Assembly (NCBI RefSeq): GCF_963576615.1
Contig: NC_088717.1
Coordinates: forward strand, 13,398,108 to 13,462,107
Reading direction: 5' to 3'
DNA length: 64,000 nucleotides
DNA from: Watersipora subatra
Taxonomy: Eukaryota; Bryozoa; Gymnolaemata; Cheilostomatida; Watersiporidae
The position numbers were made by a program, and so were the translations under genes. The number at the start of each line of letters is the position of its first letter. The stretch's first letter is position 1. Of the stretch, positions 1-12,568 are shown piece after piece. The notes under the pieces were generated by a model. That model was not told where the DNA came from, made no database searches, and saw only the letters and a program-made list of their open reading frames with translations.

Positions 1-1
1 C

Positions 2-420
2 CCACACAGAAAAAGGTACGACCACCGTGCTGAAGCTGTACTGGAAAATGAGAAAGTGAAGCTGCTATGGGACTTCAATGTGCAGACAGACAAGGTTATT
101 GAAGCTAGAAGACCAGACCTAATACTAATAAACAAAGAAACCAAACAGTGTCAGGTCATAGACATAGCGATACCTGGAGACACAAGGGTAGTACAGAAGG
201 AAGATGAGAAGCTTGGTAAATTCAGAGAGATTGGGTTCGAGATAAACAGACTGTGGAAGGTGAAAACCGAAGTGATACCAATAGTAATTGGTGCACTCGG
301 AACAATATCAATGAGGCATATAGCATACCTGGCCGAGGGGGAGTGAACATGTCTTATGTGACTATACAGAAGACAGCCATCTTAGGAACAGCTCACATTT
401 TGAGGAAGGTCCTCTCTTAG
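2..420 (+). pseudogene. 3' end of non-LTR retrotransposon ORF (C-terminal endonuclease region)
   Basis: The frame is open from the window edge (position 2) to the stop at 344-346. It reads through a conserved block that includes LLWDFNVQTD, EARRPDLILINK, VIDIAIPGDTRV and VIPIVIGALGTIS. This is the usual C-terminus of invertebrate non-LTR retrotransposon polyproteins. The PD...DIAIPGD spacing resembles the restriction-like endonuclease of R2/NeSL-type elements. The family's final tail (ILGTAHILRKVLS) follows in another frame, 349-420, so a frameshift near 340 breaks this copy. The 5' part lies outside the window. The 3' UTR ends in A/T-rich triplet repeats. The family call is from recognition of the motif, and the exact clade is uncertain. 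Confidence 0.8.
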
Positions 421-725
421 TGGAATTGAGGAAGATGTTAGATCCTTTGGCCATTTGTTAAGACCCGGACTTAACATGGACTAAAACCAGTCACCTACCA
501 CCACACGACTGTGAAGAAAAACTTTTACAATAATAATAATAACAATAATAATGATCATGATAATGATAATAACTGAAAAAGGTGTTGGATATCCCAGGTT
601 AGGGGCCCTAGCCTGGTACCAAGGTATCACCAGCTGAAGAGCTGAGGAAATCAACAAGGATAATAATAATATTGTTGTAATAATAATAATAATAGTAATA
701 ATAATAAGAGTTATAAAAACTCTCA
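421..725 (+). repeat. 3' UTR and (AAT)n-type tail of the non-LTR element
   Basis: After the C-terminal tail comes about 100 bp of unique sequence, then two stretches of AATAAT/GATAAT microsatellite at 530-570 and 660-710. A simple-repeat 3' tail is typical of non-LTR insertions. The element's 3' end is probably within this stretch. The minus-strand ORF here reads only Ile/Leu codons from the microsatellite and is not a gene. Confidence 0.5.
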
Positions 726-1061
726 TATATGTTCATATGCTTATAAATGTTAGTACCAAGCTATTGATATATGAGCAGAAATTTTTTTTTTTTAGTTGTC
801 ATCTCATGCGCTGATGTACTTTTACCGTGTGTTTATATAAGAACATCACTGTGTACTCTTACCATGTGTTTATATAAGAACATCACCGTGTATTCTTACT
901 CTACACTATTTAGTAAGTAAGCCTACTAGAAAATAACTCTTTAGTTTGTAGACATAAATGTTTGAGAAGTATTTTCTGTTTCGATATTCTCTGTTCAGCG
1001 TATTAAATATTGTAGCCACCACTTGTTCTTTTCCTTCACACTGGTGCTCCCCTCCTCCTAG

Positions 1062-4000
1062 CCCTCTGCAACTTCCTGCAGCTCCTCCTCCTACCCAAAC
1101 AGACCAAAATAAAGCTCAAACATCAGCACCAAGTAAGTTCTGCAGTCTCTCTTATGTAAATAGTCACCACACAAAAAATAAACAAGGTTTGCATACCTTT
1201 CAGTTTTGGCCTTAGAGTGTTCTACATTTAAAGGTAGCACCAAATAACAATGTTCAGTCGCTCATTTGGCAAGTCAATAAGTTTACCATTCTTTTTTTTG
1301 TTGAGCCAATGCCTGCCACTCGCAATTGTGTATTTAATGAAAAGACGTTGCAGAGCTAGTACATGCAGAAACACCAAACTTCTATGTTGGAGCAATTTGG
1401 TTAACTGGCGCCAGACTTTTAGTTGAGGGTAGCATTTACGGAATAGCCTGTGCGCCGCTCATTTAACAAGGGCATTTATTCTTAGGCCGGGTAAACCCTT
1501 CTTTTCTTTATTCTTAGATATTTGCAGGTACTTTGCTCAATTGCATAAACACATCTGTTACAATCATTTTTGTTTATAGTTTTAAGAAAAGCTTATTAAT
1601 AATACTAAACATATATTTTATTTATATTGACTAATATTGTACTAGAATTATTTAAAAGAGTTTTAATATTTTAAAGTTAAAACTCCAAAATTATTTACAT
1701 CTCAGTATTGAGCAAGCGCCAACTCAATTTTTAGTTCTACATCTTCCATGTAATTTTAGTTGTGATCGTAACAAGTCTGAAAGTTCATTATTTCTTCCGG
1801 CTTTAAAATTGAAAAAAATTTGTTTAGATTCAAAATTGACTGACTAGATCATTGCTGTAACCATCAAGCTTAGCCTGAGTCTCCTAAAAAATGTTCATAC
1901 TGCTTTTAACAGGAAGTGCGGCTCAGTCTGCATCCAGACTCACTTCAGAAACATCTCAGTCTCGAGCTTCAGTTCGTGGCAGCAGAAGTCAAAGCAAAGC
2001 AAGCAAGCTTGGCCGTCCAAGTCGGCAGGGCAGGCCTAGTAGAACTAACAAGGTGGGAGTTGAAACTGTCCGAGATATTATACCCGGGTCGTCTGCTGCA
2101 AGTAAACAAACTCTTCAACAGCGCCCTTCTACTATTCAACAACGTCCTTCTTCTGTTCGACAGCGTCCTTCATCAGTTCAACAGCGTCCATCATCAGTTC
2201 GTCAGCGTCCTTCCTCAGTTCAACAACGTCCATCATCGGTTCGGCAGCGTCCTTCCTCAGCTCAGCGAACAAAGTCTTCTTATTCAGCATCATCTTCTCG
2301 TGTCACCAACAGACCTTCCAAGGGAGCAAGTGTTTACAAGCAACCATCTACTGCCAAACGCTCAGCTTTGAAGTCAAGGTAAGTAGTTCTCAAAAGAAGT
2401 GTCCAGTTGGTTGGAGACAAGCGCTCGTTTTGATAAAGTTGATTTCAACCTGTGTTCTTTCAGCAACTGTCGTTAGCAGCTTATTAGTGTTATAGTCTTT
2501 GCCTGTATTTCAAGTTCTAAATTTTGACAGCTTCCTCTGTAAAAGAATAATACTAAAAAGCCAAAAGAAAACCCTAACAATAAAACCTACAGTAGCGAAA
2601 GAACACTAGCAAGTCTTTTAAAACTTTTCTCTAAAGCCACCAAATTTTTATATTCATGTTAGGAAATTCATTCAATATACAGTGAAACATGGATAACTCA
2701 AACTTCACGGGACCGAGCGAAAGTGTTTGAGTTATCAGAGCGTTCAAGTTATCAGAGCACAGTCACAAGTGAATGTATTTATCAGTAGATACATATACAA
2801 ACTACATGTATATATAAAACTAAAGTATAGGTTGTTTGTTGTAAGTTAAAGGGCATCTGATGTAGAGTTTTAAAGTATTTATCAGAAAGTATAGATATTT
2901 TTATACACTTGAGATTTGTGTGTTGTTTTAGGTGATGTGACTGCCAGAACTTTTTCAGATTAAAATTGGCTAAACCTAATCGCGGTTAAACGCTCAGAAG
3001 ACATTTTTTCTTCTGAGTGTTTTACTCGAGATCAATTTCGCCAATTTTAATCTTAAAACATCTTGTCAGTTACATCACCTAAAACTGCAAACAAATCTCA
3101 GCCCAATAGAAAAATATCTATTCTTTCTGATAATTTTTAAAACTGGACATAAGTAAACATTTATGACCAATGCAAAAAAGCATGCTTTACATCTGATCAG
3201 TTGTTTCATTTAAAAAACTTGTCGAGTGTAGTCTGTGACAAGGTATTTTTTTGACAAAGATCAACAGTGTGACTTATTGTAGAAATAGATTTTAAGCAGT
3301 TATTATAGTCCTTAAAAACTTGTTAGCCTTTCCTAACAAAATTGGCCCATCGATAGGTACGCCTTCACTACGCACTTGTTTAAACTTGATCTCTTAGCTT
3401 TGATGAATTTTGGTCACATAACGGTTTTATTCTTTCTTTTTGTTTAATCCATGTTGACACTGCATTTTTTGGAAGATTTTCTCTTTTTGTTAATGCTGAT
3501 AGGTTTTGTCCTGCTTCGATTCGGGGGGAAATTATATGTACACTATACGCATATAAAAAGCGCTTTCATTAAGAAAGCAGAGTAGTCTCAGCTTCGCGAC
3601 TAGTGGAAACTCCTTCGAAATAAATTGAACGGAAAACACGTTTGTGAATTCGGCAAAAAACTGTTCGAGTTAACGGTGCCGAGGTCGAGTTATATAAAGC
3701 CATTTATCATTGCGTGGGAATGGACCAAGCAAATCCACTGGAGTTAACCATGTGTTCGATATATCCGAGGGCGAGTTATCCATGTTTCACTGTATATTAT
3801 CATTGGCCAGTGTCCATCCATCTGTTTGCCTATTCTGTCACAAACCACAAAAAAGAAAGATTGGCACAATTATTTTGAGGCACCAGAAAGCTAATGGAGG
3901 CTAATTCAGCCAATCAACGCAGTTTGTTGGCAGCATCAGCCTAAAAATATTAATGCCCTAGGTTTGAGCCCTGTGTTGGCCAACATTTTAGTGTCTCATG

Positions 4001-7000
4001 TACAGAATTGTGTGATTACGGAAAAGTGGGTACTTTTAAAACACCTGCTAATGCAACACAAAATTAAGGGGCATCCATACTGGGCATTATCATTTTTGAC
4101 ATCTCATTCATCGTAAGAGATCATCATGTGTAATAACTGTGTCAATTATTCTTAGATTTGGAATGATGGCTGAGTGGGGCAGACGGTAGCATTCTTAGCT
4201 TTGAATTTCTGAATATGATTTTCGTGCAAAGCAATCAAATTTTTTTAATGCGTATAACTTGGCTTCAGACCAGCACGGTTCTTATTATAGTAAAAGATTT
4301 TGCAAATGGTGGAAAAATAGACTGACCATGTTTGTAAGATTGCTGAGAACCAAATGTTTTGTTCAATGCTACCAATAGCCTTTTAAGAGGCTCAAATATT
4401 CAGACTGTTGACAGCGATTCGATAGCCTTCACTGCTATGTCATGGCTAGCATATTACCTTATTGCTGACATTCAGCGTCTGAAGTGGAGAGAGATTCTTG
4501 GGGGTACTCTCTGTCATGCCAGGAGGGTAGTGTCCAGGGCCAACGGCCCTGCTCGCCGCTCACAGGGTGAGTCTGAGAAGGGCGCTGCACCCTCTCTGTA
4601 GAGGGGGGTCCGGGAGTACTCCCCCGAAAATTCTTTTAGCATGAATGCCCCTAAATTATGCTGTTTTCCATAACTTAAAACCCTGTGTTGTGTTCAGTAA
4701 GAGATTAGAAGTGGGCTTAGCTGCACAACTTGTGTGCTCTATGACTATGGAGACTCCAGGTTGTAATGTGAGTGAGTCAAAAAACCCTATGGACAGTCCA
4801 CACAGACCCCAGACACAAGACAGTCCCATCTCCAAGCCACCATGAATATTATTATATGATATGCTCAGTCACTCACTATTTTTTAAAATACAGACTCTAA
4901 ATTCATGACAGTCACTAATTCTTACTCACCTTTTAAGAAGTTATCTATGGGCCCATGCTGTTTCATTATGAATTGAAAGAAACGAAGGAACTAGTATAGT
5001 AAACAAGAATTTATTCAAAACTACCATCCAAAACACAAGAGAAGAATCCAAGCAATGATTAATCTTAAGCTATTCGAGGGTTCCACAGGGCGGCCGACAC
5101 AGGGTCTCGTCTATTGTGTCAGTTGATAGAAAACTGATCGGTTCTCAGGTTTTAAACAAAACAATCTAGTTGATCTGCTATAATAGCAAAAAACTGACTA
5201 AAGAAATTAAAGATCAGTAGCGTAATTCTTTCATCCCAAAAATGCGCACTGTTTTCGGTGTAATGAACTCGAGCTAATATAAGTTCGGAAAGAAAAGGAA
5301 AAAAACGTTGTGTGAATATTTCACTTCATTCCGGTTTTACCATATTTAATAAGATATGAGCAATCTTATATAAGGGAGTACACGTCCTAGGGAGTACCCC
5401 CACTAATTCTTCTTAGGGGTACGCCGTACCCCTGCGTACCCCTCCATTTCGAACACTGCTGACATTTACTTAGCGTATGTCAACGAGTCTTACAGCAACA
5501 CACCTACAGAGCAAGTCCAACAGCTGCAGATTTTATGGGCACTCATCTAGTATTGGCCCTGTCTTTTTCAATACCAAGCGGTTTGTGTGTAGGCAAACAA
5601 ACTTATCGTTGCTTTGCATGCCTACTTATGTGATCGATGTCAATGAGGAATACATAACACTGACCCTATAGCTCCTGCTAGCATTTGTTATTAGTTCAAG
5701 AAGTGAAGCTCGCTTCCAAAGCTGTCAGTCTTGAGACTAAACGCTGGTGCGCACTGTGCCGCCGCATATCCAGGTTGTCTTTTTAATGCTTAATCATCGA
5801 CTCGGTTTGCCGTAAGCCGATGACATCACCAAGGCAATATGTCGGGTGACAATTCAGCTGTCAAACTTTTGCGATATTTCAATCAGCATTCATGACAGTC
5901 TATGCGATGCGCACTACTTTAAGGATGGTGGTTGTCTGTCGCCAAATGCTTTATCTATATTTGATCCTACATGATTGTTGCTGCGTTACTAGAATTTCAT
6001 CATTTCAGCAATCACATTTTGTATTGAGAACCTATGCCATGGACTATTAGCTGATGTAAACGCGGATTGGTTTGTGATAATGAGAATAATGTTATCACAA
6101 ATGAACACTCACGTATTGCGGGATTAGCACCGCAGTACTACAATATAGTGTGAGCCACCCTTAAAATGCTAAGAAAGCCTAATCACCTAACATCACACTG
6201 TAAAAACTCGCAAAACAGTTGTAATGATTTATGAGGTCAGATAGTTATTTGTATTTAGTAAGCAGAATATCAAAGGGTTATTTTAATGCTAAGGGTCGCA
6301 TTACTGAAATAGCAATCATTGATATCTGTTAGACAGAAGGTTGTGTTCGCAAAAAGAAAAGCACCAAAAACATAACTGCTCCAGCATTAATCCAGCCAGA
6401 TCACACTTTCTTAAATATTGGAAAAGTTTAGTTTGTTTCCATGTGTTTTACTAGTTCTGTAGTATATCAATAGCTGGGACTTGTATTTGGGGGCATGCCT
6501 CATAACTAGTCTCTGTTTATTACAGGCCACAATCTCGGTTCCGAAGTCGCGTACAAGAACAAAGCCAACGTAAAGTTGTGCCTTCTAGAGGTAAGCTCGC
6601 CCAATCGGCGTCTCGTGTTGCTGGCACACCGTCGGCCTATCAGTCAGCCAGCAGAAGAAGCTTTTCCCGAACGGCTTCAAAAAGGCGTAACGCCAATCCT
6701 TCAACTATCGCCGCTAAAAGATCCTCTAGAATGAGACCAAAACAGTCCCAGGCTTCTCGGATGAGAACAGCGTCTACGGCCTCAACAAGAAGTGCATATA
6801 GTAGATCTCGAGCACCTTCTAGCGCCGCTAACCGCAAGTCACGCAGGAAGCCTGGTGGGAACAGCGCTGTTCCCAGTCAAGTGTCAGATTCAACTATAGG
6901 AGAAACGGCTAAAGATTCCTTGACCTCAACAGCAAACAATGTACGCAGCAGCAAACGCTCAGTTAACCAAGGTGAATAATTGATTTATTTACCTCTTTAC

Positions 7001-8757
7001 CTTCGTCAGCAAGATATAGTTAGATGTTTTAAGCTTTCACTCGTTATAGCTTTAGTTCATCAGTATAAATCCTCAGGCTTTACAATTTTTATTCACCAAA
7101 ATTGTGACTTGAGTTGGAAGCAGAACAAAAAAGTATTTTTAAGCATGACACGATGAAAACTTATGACAGTATAACCATTTGGCAGAAACAAAATTGATAA
7201 ATAAAATTACATTTAATGGATTTTAAATTTTTTTTATTAAAATCATATGCAGAAAAACTAGCAAACCGTATTTTTGAGCTTCTAATGATACAAAAGTTAT
7301 AAAATCAAAAAAGGCAGCAATGAGAGAAGATTCTGTTGTATAATGAAGAGTTGTCTACCTATGATTATATTGCTGTTAACCACACCCACTGTTCTGGAAG
7401 TTTCTAGTGACTCATGTTCATTGGTGTGTGACTTATGAAAGACACTTATTAAATGTGGAGCATTCATAAAAGCTGTATTATTTATCTATCATTTAACTGT
7501 AATAATCTAACAGATTCATGCTCGGCCTGGTATATTTATGCTGCAGAACTATTACTCAAATTAAACAGATACATGCTAAACACGGAAACATTTCCTCTGT
7601 GTTTGTTCAAGTTGGTTTAGTATCGCCAATAGCAAGTGTAACTTGCTTAGTAGCTTAGTGTAACTAAATTATTGTAAAATTCACCAATATCATTCATCAA
7701 AGAAGAAAAAGTTAAAAAGGTTTTGTGTGAGACATCTCATTTAAATCCAAAAGTTTTTATTCTAGATTAAAGATGAGATTACACATAGATTTTGAAGACT
7801 TTGTTAAAAAGTATCGATAGTTTTTTATCATTTGCAATTGTTTTTGATGTTTGAGAAAATCTGATTACCAGGATGTTTCAAGGTTAAGGTAGATAAAACG
7901 ATAACAATTAAAACGCTAAGACCAATCAAAAATGTGGCTGCAAAGAGACAGATGAAATAGAGATGCATAACACTGCAACTTGAACGCAATAGTCGATAAC
8001 AACTATCTCAATGACAGCAATCTGTTCTTGCAGGGAGGAACAATGAAAGTACCTTATCCGTGACTTCAAATACTGGAGGCAAGAAAAGAAACATCATGTT
8101 TGGAAAGACCTTTGAAAAAACGTATGAGCCATCTCATCATTCTATCCACAGACGAGGAAGCAGGTACTAAATTTTTACCTAGATTCAATTTTTATCATTC
8201 AAGTAAGTGACTATAAGTGCTTATCATTGCCTAACGTTTACTTTTTACCTGAAAAATAAATTAAAAATGTATGCCTTGTAAGCAGATCACTTTTATTTTT
8301 CTTTCTTGACTATATCAAAAAATCATTTTAATTAATTTGGTAAAGGAAGAATAGTCTATTAGCAGTAGCTTGAAAAAGCTAAGATTTAGTTTAAAGTACT
8401 TCTTGTGTCGGCCAGACCACAGTTCTTACTGCTATGTGAGAGAGAAAGCACATAGGGAAATGTTCTTTAAGTCAACTTATCCTGCTTTGACTGCGCACAC
8501 TCCAGTTTAAAAGTTGCATACTCTTGACTAGGGCAAGACAACTTCGGCTTTTGTCCTTTGTTAGCAAAGTATTTCATTTATGAGAAATAAAGAGCTATTA
8601 TTTGGTTTTCTTTAATTTTTCACGTTGTTTGATTGCTGATTATTTGTATTATTATATTCAGACAATTATTTACAAAATAAGTAAAGCGAACTAAAACAAA
8701 TGTACAAAATGTACTCTGTTACATTTTAGTGATGACTCGGATTCTGATTCTGACTGA
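1062..8757 (+). CDS. Ser/Arg/Gln-rich basic protein of unknown function, 5' partial, five exons
   Basis: Proposed exons are 1062-1132, 1913-2378, 6526-6971, 8034-8163 and 8730-8757. Each is bounded by AG and GT (GTAAGT, GTAAGT, GTGAAT, GTACTA). The phases match at every junction (1, 2, 1, 2), giving one open frame to the TGA at 8755-8757. Exon 1 is Pro-rich. Exon 2 carries about eight tandem copies of a six-residue unit, QRPSSV with alternating Q or R before it. Exon 3 is Ser/Arg/Ala-rich and strongly basic. The last exons give a conserved-looking stretch (KRNIMFGKTFEKTYEP) and an acidic tail, SDDSDSDSD. No catalytic domain, signal peptide or membrane segment is visible. It is probably an intrinsically disordered nucleic-acid- or cytoskeleton-binding protein, but that is inference. 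The 5' end is uncertain; the start may lie upstream of the window. Confidence 0.68.
2680..3792. mobile_element. pogo/Tc1-type non-autonomous DNA transposon, copy 1
   Basis: The terminal inverted repeats begin CAGTGAAACATGGATAACTC and end in the reverse complement. TA dinucleotides flank both sides (2678-2679 and 3793-3794), giving an element of 1113 bp. CAGTGAAAC-type ends with a TA duplication are typical of pogo/Tigger-related MITEs. There is no transposase ORF. A secondary inverted repeat (about 2930-3085) sits inside, with arms carrying GGTGATGTGACTGCCAG-like sequence. It lies in the intron between exons 2 and 3 of the Ser/Arg-rich gene. A second copy of the same length is at 36404-37516. 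Confidence 0.85.
4105..4300 (+). repeat. tRNA-derived SINE with 5' leader
   Basis: A leader reading GTAAGAGATCATCATGTG..CAATTATTCTTAGATT (about 4110-4157) is followed by a good Pol III A box, TGGCTGAGTGGG, at about 4166. A degraded B-box region lies near 4215-4230. The tail ends near GCACGGTTCTTATTATAGTAAA. The same leader precedes tRNA-like bodies near 30240, 52745 and 18184. It lies in an intron. Confidence 0.5.
4490..4640. repeat. GC-rich dispersed-repeat fragment
   Basis: A sharply GC-rich stretch in AT-rich DNA, ending in a GGGGGGTCCGGGAGTACTCC-like tail. Similar tails end many dispersed repeats of marine invertebrates. A related GTACCCC-rich stretch is at 5375-5450. The superfamily was not identified. 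It is intronic. Confidence 0.35.
5375..5450. repeat. GTACCCC-rich short repeat
   Basis: GGGAGTACCCCC, then AGGGGTACGCCGTACCCCTGC and further GTACCCC words form short overlapping inverted and direct repeats. The rest of the intron from 5450 to 6525 holds no gene or repeat that I recognise. Confidence 0.35.
7845..8020. repeat. Dispersed repeat fragment related to 9998-10260
   Basis: It contains TTACCAGGATGTTTCAAGGTTAA and a later TGCAAAGAGACAGATGAA...CTGCAACTTGAACGCAATAG. The reverse complement of the second block recurs at 10150-10195, and the first recurs at 10012-10030. This implies two copies of one degenerate element, with inversion between internal parts. It lies in the last long intron of the Ser/Arg-rich gene, just upstream of exon 4. 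Confidence 0.4.
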
Positions 8758-8943
8758 ACATGGAAGTGGCTACACGCATCACTGTCAATCAACAAAACAT
8801 TTAGAATTGGAACCAGCCTGTTGCATCACATTAATTATTGTAGCTGACCCCAATGTGATGACATCATAAGGTTTGAAAGTCCTTCAAAGCCTACCTAGTG
8901 GCAGTCGAAAACAGTTGGCAACCATCCAGTCACATAGACATAA

Positions 8944-8949
8944 AATAAA
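8944..8949 (+). promoter_or_regulatory. Candidate polyadenylation signal for the Ser/Arg-rich gene
   Basis: An AATAAA hexamer about 190 bp after the stop codon at 8757 on the same strand. This is a plausible 3' UTR length. Other AATAAA-like words lie near 9040, so the true site is not settled. Confidence 0.35.
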
Positions 8950-9839
8950 TGTATTCAGAAACTCTTTATTTGGAGGATAATACCAGAAGCCATAGATTGT
9001 ACAAAATTATAAAATTTTGCCATTCTGACTTGGCTGCAAATAAATATATTTCAGCACTCCGGTTTCAATTATTGTAGAAAAAGTATATTTTCTTGTCTGT
9101 AGTTGTTGTAGGATTTGGACCTGGTTTTTTCATGTTAAAGACATCAGATACACAAAAACTAATTTTTAAAAAATTATTATTCTGATTAAAAAAAAGTTTG
9201 TTCTTTTAGTTAATGTTTTAAAATAATTGAAATTGTTAGTTGCACTAATGGCTTGCTTTTGACTTGGCTTGGTGAGCTTATCCTCGCATGAGCGCTATCG
9301 CTGGTTACACCTGTGGGAGTGTTCCTTGTCGGGTTTTGTTTGTGAACTCTGCTTTCTCTTTGGTCTCATTGCTTGACTCATGACAGCTGGTAGCAATGCT
9401 CAAAGGGTAGTTATGTCATTATTATAGATCTCAACCCCTTAGCTTCACGCAGTGAGTTTGCGTAAAGTAAATATGATGTACCGGTATGTATAAATCATTA
9501 TAAATATTGTTCAAAGGGACAAAGGCCAGTATCATATACATTTTTGTTAATTAAACTTATCCAGATTAACACTGTGTTGCACTTTAACCTTGACTTAACC
9601 TTGACTAATACTTTTAATCTACATATTTTAAGCTCTTAATTCAAGTCTTAGTTCGGCTGACTAATTTTTGAGCTTTTAGGTTTCTCTCTGTTAGTGTCAT
9701 TGGTGAATAAATGAATCGGAGTCCAAAAACACTCACAACTTAATGTTACACCCGTTCCCGTTCATCCCACAACAATCTATCATGGAATTTTTTGAAAGTT
9801 TTGTTTAATAACTGGGCAAATGTAGTACGCCTCTACATA

Positions 9840-9990
9840 AGGAAGCATATATAGATGTGTATGTACATGTATGTACGTACGTATACACATATGCATGTAC
9901 ATGTATGTACATACATGTACATACATGTATGTACCTGTATGTACATACATGTATGTACATGTATGTACATATATTATGTATGTTGTTTTT
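9840..9990. repeat. ACATGTATGTAC microsatellite
   Basis: About 140 bp of alternating ACAT/GTAC/GTAT words that are largely self-complementary, so it can fold on either strand. The 87-residue minus-strand ORF here is only repeat translation (Tyr/His/Thr/Met). Confidence 0.8.
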
Positions 9991-9997
9991 GGGCTTT

Positions 9998-10265
9998 TTA
10001 AGATGATCTGAGTGCCAGGATGTTTCAAAATTAAAAGTAACAAAACTTCATCATGGTTAAAAAGCTTCTAAAACAAAATACTTGCTGAAATGATTTCCCT
10101 AGTTGCCCGGCTGCTTGTTACCCTTGATATTGGTATCGGCTATGCGTTCAAGTTGCAGCATTTCGCGTCGCGATTCTGTCCAGTCTCTTTGCAACTATTC
10201 ACATCGTAATCGCACTCGCTTGAGTCTGAGCATTTTAACCACGATCAAGTTTTGTCTATAACATA
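9998..10265. repeat. Dispersed repeat, second copy of the 7845-8020 family
   Basis: It begins GATGATCTGAGTGCCAGGATGTTTCAAAATTAA, very like the internal inverted arms of the pogo-like MITEs (2930-2960 and 36660-36690). It ends with ACCACGATCAAGTTTTGTCTATAACATAAC, like the opposite arm. It is probably a solo or decayed copy of that internal module. Confidence 0.4.
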
Positions 10266-10269
10266 ACCA

Positions 10270-10720
10270 ATGCTGAGTGATAAATCACTGCTGTTCATAT
10301 CCTGTAGGGTGCAACATCTCTTCTGCTGGCAGACATTTTGCAGCCTGATCATGCTTGTAATTTTATGCACTTTTTGGCATGTGGCATTATTTTATTGGCT
10401 TGTTATTCCTTTGCCTCTAATTTACATCTGCCTTTTACATTTATCCTTTTATTACTAAAATTGTTGAGAATGCGTACCTTCTGAAGGTCAGGTCATTCAT
10501 GGTTCAAACTACAGTGGATGTAAGCATGCTTCCTCTATTTGCCACCACAATGTGCTTGTACTGAATAATAAATATTTTACCATACAAGCAAAAAAGTGTC
10601 AAAATGAATTTAAATTATAGAACACCTTTATGAAAAAAGAGCTTTTTCTTCCAATATGCATAATTTTAATTTACTATCTTTTATTTTATTTTGTTTTTTT
10701 TTGTCTCATGGTATAATTTG
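10270..10720. other. Intergenic stretch without a recognised gene
   Basis: AT-rich sequence between the repeat at 9998-10265 and the 38-bp satellite. The short hydrophobic plus-strand ORF at 10270-10458 has no recognisable domain and no splice context. I treat it as chance. Confidence 0.4.
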
Positions 10721-10724
10721 CTTA

Positions 10725-12568
10725 GCCAATCACTGTTTATGTGCGTCAACTCTTAACCAATCACTGTCGAGCTGTCTCATAGATCAACTCTTAATTAATC
10801 ACTGTCGAGCTGTCTCATAGATCAACTCTTAATTAATCACTGTCGAGCTGTCTCATAGATTAACAATTAACCAATCACTGTCGAGCTGTCTCATAGATTA
10901 ACAATTAACCAATCACTGTCAAGCTGTCTCATAGATTAACAATTAACCAATCACTGTCAAGCTGTCTCATAGATTAACAATTAACCAATCACTATCAAGT
11001 TGTGTCATAGATCAACTCTTCATTAATCACTGCCGAGCTGTCTCATGGATTAACAATTAACCAATCATTGTCAAGTTGTGTCATAGATTAACAATTAACC
11101 AATCACTGTCAAGTTGTGTCATAGATTAACAATTAACCAATCACTGTCAAGCTGTCTCATAGATTAACAATCAACCAATCACTGTCAAGTTGTGTCATAG
11201 ATTAACAATTAATCAATCACTGTCGAGCTGTCTCATAGATCAACTCTTAATTAATCACTGTCGAGCTGTCTCATAGATCAACTCTTAATTAATCACTGTC
11301 GAGCTGTCTCATAGATTAACAATTAACCAATCACTGTCAAGCTGTCTCATAGATTAACAATTAACCAATCACTGTCAAGTTGTGTCATAGATTAACAATT
11401 AATCAATCACTGTCGAGCTGTCTCATAGATCAACTCTTAATTAATCACTGTCGAGCTGTCTCATAGATTAACAATTAACCAATCACTGTCAAGCTGTCTC
11501 ATAGATTAACAATTAACCAATCACTGTCAAGCTGTCTCATAGATTAACAATTAACCAATCACTATCAAGTTGTGTCATAGATCAACTCTTAATTAATCAC
11601 TGTCGAGCTGTCTCATAGATCAACTCTTAATTAATCACTGTCGAGCTGTCTCATAGATCAACTCTTAATTAATCACTGTCGAGCTGTCTCATAGATTAAC
11701 AATTAACCAATCACTGTCAAGCTGTCTCATAGATTAACAATTAACCAATCACTGTCAAGCTGTCTCATAGATTAACAATTAACCAATCACTATCAAGTTG
11801 TGTCATAGATCAACTCTTCATTAATCACTGCCGAGCTGTCTCATGGATTAACAATTAACCAATCATTGTCAAGTTGTGTCATAGATTAACAATTAACCAA
11901 TCACTGTCAAGTTGTGCCATAGATTAACAATTAACCAATCACTGTCAAGTTGTGTCATAGATTAACAATTAACCAATCACTGTCAAGTTGTACCATAGAT
12001 TAACAATTAACCAATCACTGTCAAGTTGTGCCATAGATTAACAATTAACCAATCACTGTCAAGTTGTGTCATAGATTAACAATTAACCAATCACTGTCAA
12101 GTTGTGCCATAGATTAACAATTAACCAATCACTGTCAAGTTGTGTCATAAATTAACAATTAACCAATCACTGTCGAGCTGTGCCATAGATTAACAATTAA
12201 CCAATCACTGTTGAGCTGTGCCATAGATTAACAATTAACCAATCACTGTCGAGCTGTGCCATAGATCAACAATTAACCAATCACTGTTGAGCTGTGCCAT
12301 AGATTAACAATTAACCAATCACTGTCGAGCTGTGCCATAGATCAACAATTAACCAATCACCGTTGAGCTGTGCCATAGATTAACAATTAACCAATCACTG
12401 TTGAGCTGTGCCATAGATTAACAATTAACCAATCACTGTTGAGCTGTGCCATAGATTAACAATTAACCAATCACTGTCGAGCTGTGCCATAGATCAACAA
12501 TTAACCAATCAATGTTGAGCTGTACCATAGATTAACAATTAACCAATCACTGTCGAGCTGTTCCATAA
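10725..12568. repeat. 38-bp satellite array (about 48 copies)
   Basis: The unit is close to ACCAATCACTGTCAAGTTGTGTCATAGATTAACAATTA, with a repeat distance of 38 bp (CCAAT at 12087 and 12125). Three subtypes alternate: GTCGAGCTGTCTCATAGATCAACTCTTAATT, GTCAAGCTGTCTCATAGATTAACAATT and GTTGAGCTGTGCCATAG. Blocks of several subtypes recur in the same order at about 10860-11080 and 11690-11880. This shows that multi-unit segments were copied together. Confidence 0.95.

Noticed and set aside
481..726. 81-codon minus-strand ORF, Ile-rich, membrane-like
   Set aside because: Product of (AAT)n repeats in the retrotransposon tail.
9780..10043. 87-codon minus-strand ORF
   Set aside because: Microsatellite translation (Tyr/His/Met/Thr).
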